From NCBI RefSeq assembly GCF_900142755.1, contig NZ_FRCA01000008.1, positions 197,519-261,518 on the forward strand: DNA of 64,000 nucleotides, written 5' to 3'. Of this stretch, positions 63,650 to 64,000 are shown piece after piece. The notes beneath the pieces are model-generated. The model was not told the origin of the DNA and searched no databases. It saw only the letters and a program-made list of their open reading frames with translations. The DNA comes from Halomonas cupida (lineage in GTDB: Bacteria; Pseudomonadota; Gammaproteobacteria; Pseudomonadales; Halomonadaceae). How positions within the stretch are numbered: the first letter of the stretch is position 1; the number at the start of each line of letters is the position of its first letter. Position numbers and translations under genes: made by a program.

Positions 63650-64000
63650 TGTGCCCCCAAAAAAGTAGACACCTCGGTTCAAGCCGCCAACTCGTATGCC
63701 CTGGGCGCTAACCCGCCCAGGGTTTCGTGAGAGCGGACATTGTCATAATACTCGCCAATGTAATATGCCACGGCGTCTTCCATCTCCCTGCGGCTGATCA
63801 AGCCCAGATGGTGCAACCACTCCCGTTTCATCAACGAGAAGAAGCTCTCTGCACAGGCGTTATCCCAACAGTTTCCACGTCGGGACATGCTGATGGTGAG
63901 GCCGGCTCCACTCAGCGTCTTCAGCACCTCTTCACTGCGATACTGCACTCCCTGATCTGAGTGAAACAGGCTGCCGCCTGGCTTGATCGAGCGCCAGCCC
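63650..64000 (-). mobile_element. IS3-family insertion sequence, 3' end (continues beyond window)
   Basis: A probable terminal inverted repeat (TGTGCCCCCAAAAAAGTAGA) starts near 63652 and is followed by a transposase reading frame that runs off the window. Element limits on the far side are not visible. Confidence 0.8.
63679..64000 (-). CDS. IS3-family transposase, C-terminal part
   Basis: The visible about 106 residues are the end of an integrase-core transposase (OrfB type): SLFHSDQGVQY contains the second Asp of the DDE triad, and NACAESFFSLMKREW carries the Glu, followed by YYDNVRSHETLGGLAP at the C terminus. The N-terminal part and OrfA lie outside the window. The frame appears intact up to the edge. 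Confidence 0.9.
   Translation of the reverse strand, partial: GWRSIKPGGSLFHSDQGVQYRSEEVLKTLSGAGLTISMSRRGNCWDNACAESFFSLMKREWLHHLGLISRREMEDAVAYYIGEYYDNVRSHETLGGLAPRAYELAA

Overview
The window is GC-rich bacterial chromosome with tightly packed genes. Two BCCT osmolyte carriers, two CPA2 cation/proton antiporters, an NhaC-type antiporter, a sorbitol/mannitol-type operon and the general gene style suggest a halophilic or marine gammaproteobacterium of the Halomonadaceae (Halomonas-like). That placement is an inference from gene content; no rRNA or tRNA gene is visible to confirm it.

Layout. 1-4.6 kb: a BCCT carrier followed by an M24 hydrolase that runs off the left edge, with a GntR regulator and an orphan TctC-type binding protein. 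4.8-7.5 kb: a LysR regulator divergent from a D-2-hydroxyacid dehydrogenase/RraA-family pair. 7.6-15.3 kb: AraC and EamA exporter, a LysR regulator with a small membrane protein, an SDR, a membrane PQQ glucose dehydrogenase and a GST. 15.6-19.5 kb: a tandem pair of Kef-like antiporters. 19.4-23.5 kb: an Fe-S helicase overlapping a FAN1-type nuclease. 23.7-29.4 kb: patatin, nitronate monooxygenase, retropepsin-like protease, flavin reductase, and a coupled TauE and MFS pair. 29.8-36.2 kb: an agmatine/polyamine-type cluster (LuxR, M20 amidohydrolase, class III aminotransferase, NhaC-type carrier, agmatine deiminase). 36.3-42.6 kb: small envelope genes, a frameshifted extensin-like gene, a second BCCT carrier, a luciferase-like oxidoreductase and an amidase. 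43-54.2 kb: a polyol operon (SorC regulator, ABC importer, HAD, SDR, P-loop kinase, mannitol dehydrogenase, xylulokinase). 54.3-59.9 kb: an AT-richer accessory region built from two parallel units. 60-63.6 kb: a two-component system with PepSY proteins. The right edge holds the end of an IS3-family element.

The least explained part is 54.3-59.9 kb. Each of its two units starts with a conserved 41-bp upstream box (36 of 41 bases shared), continues with small exported proteins or lipoproteins, and ends with one of two LuxR-type paralogues whose DNA-binding tails are almost identical. One unit carries a lipid-anchored trypsin-like protease and a small secreted gene interrupted by an in-frame TGA. 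This looks like a duplicated, self-regulated export module of unknown role.

The window is also rich in non-coding repeats: five copies of a modular hairpin-rich intergenic element, one of which supplies the xylB stop codon; a 15-bp tandem family at two loci; a second shared cassette near 27.1 and 53.1 kb; and 16-bp, 7-bp and 6-bp tandem arrays in or beside promoters. Several could make expression variable between strains.
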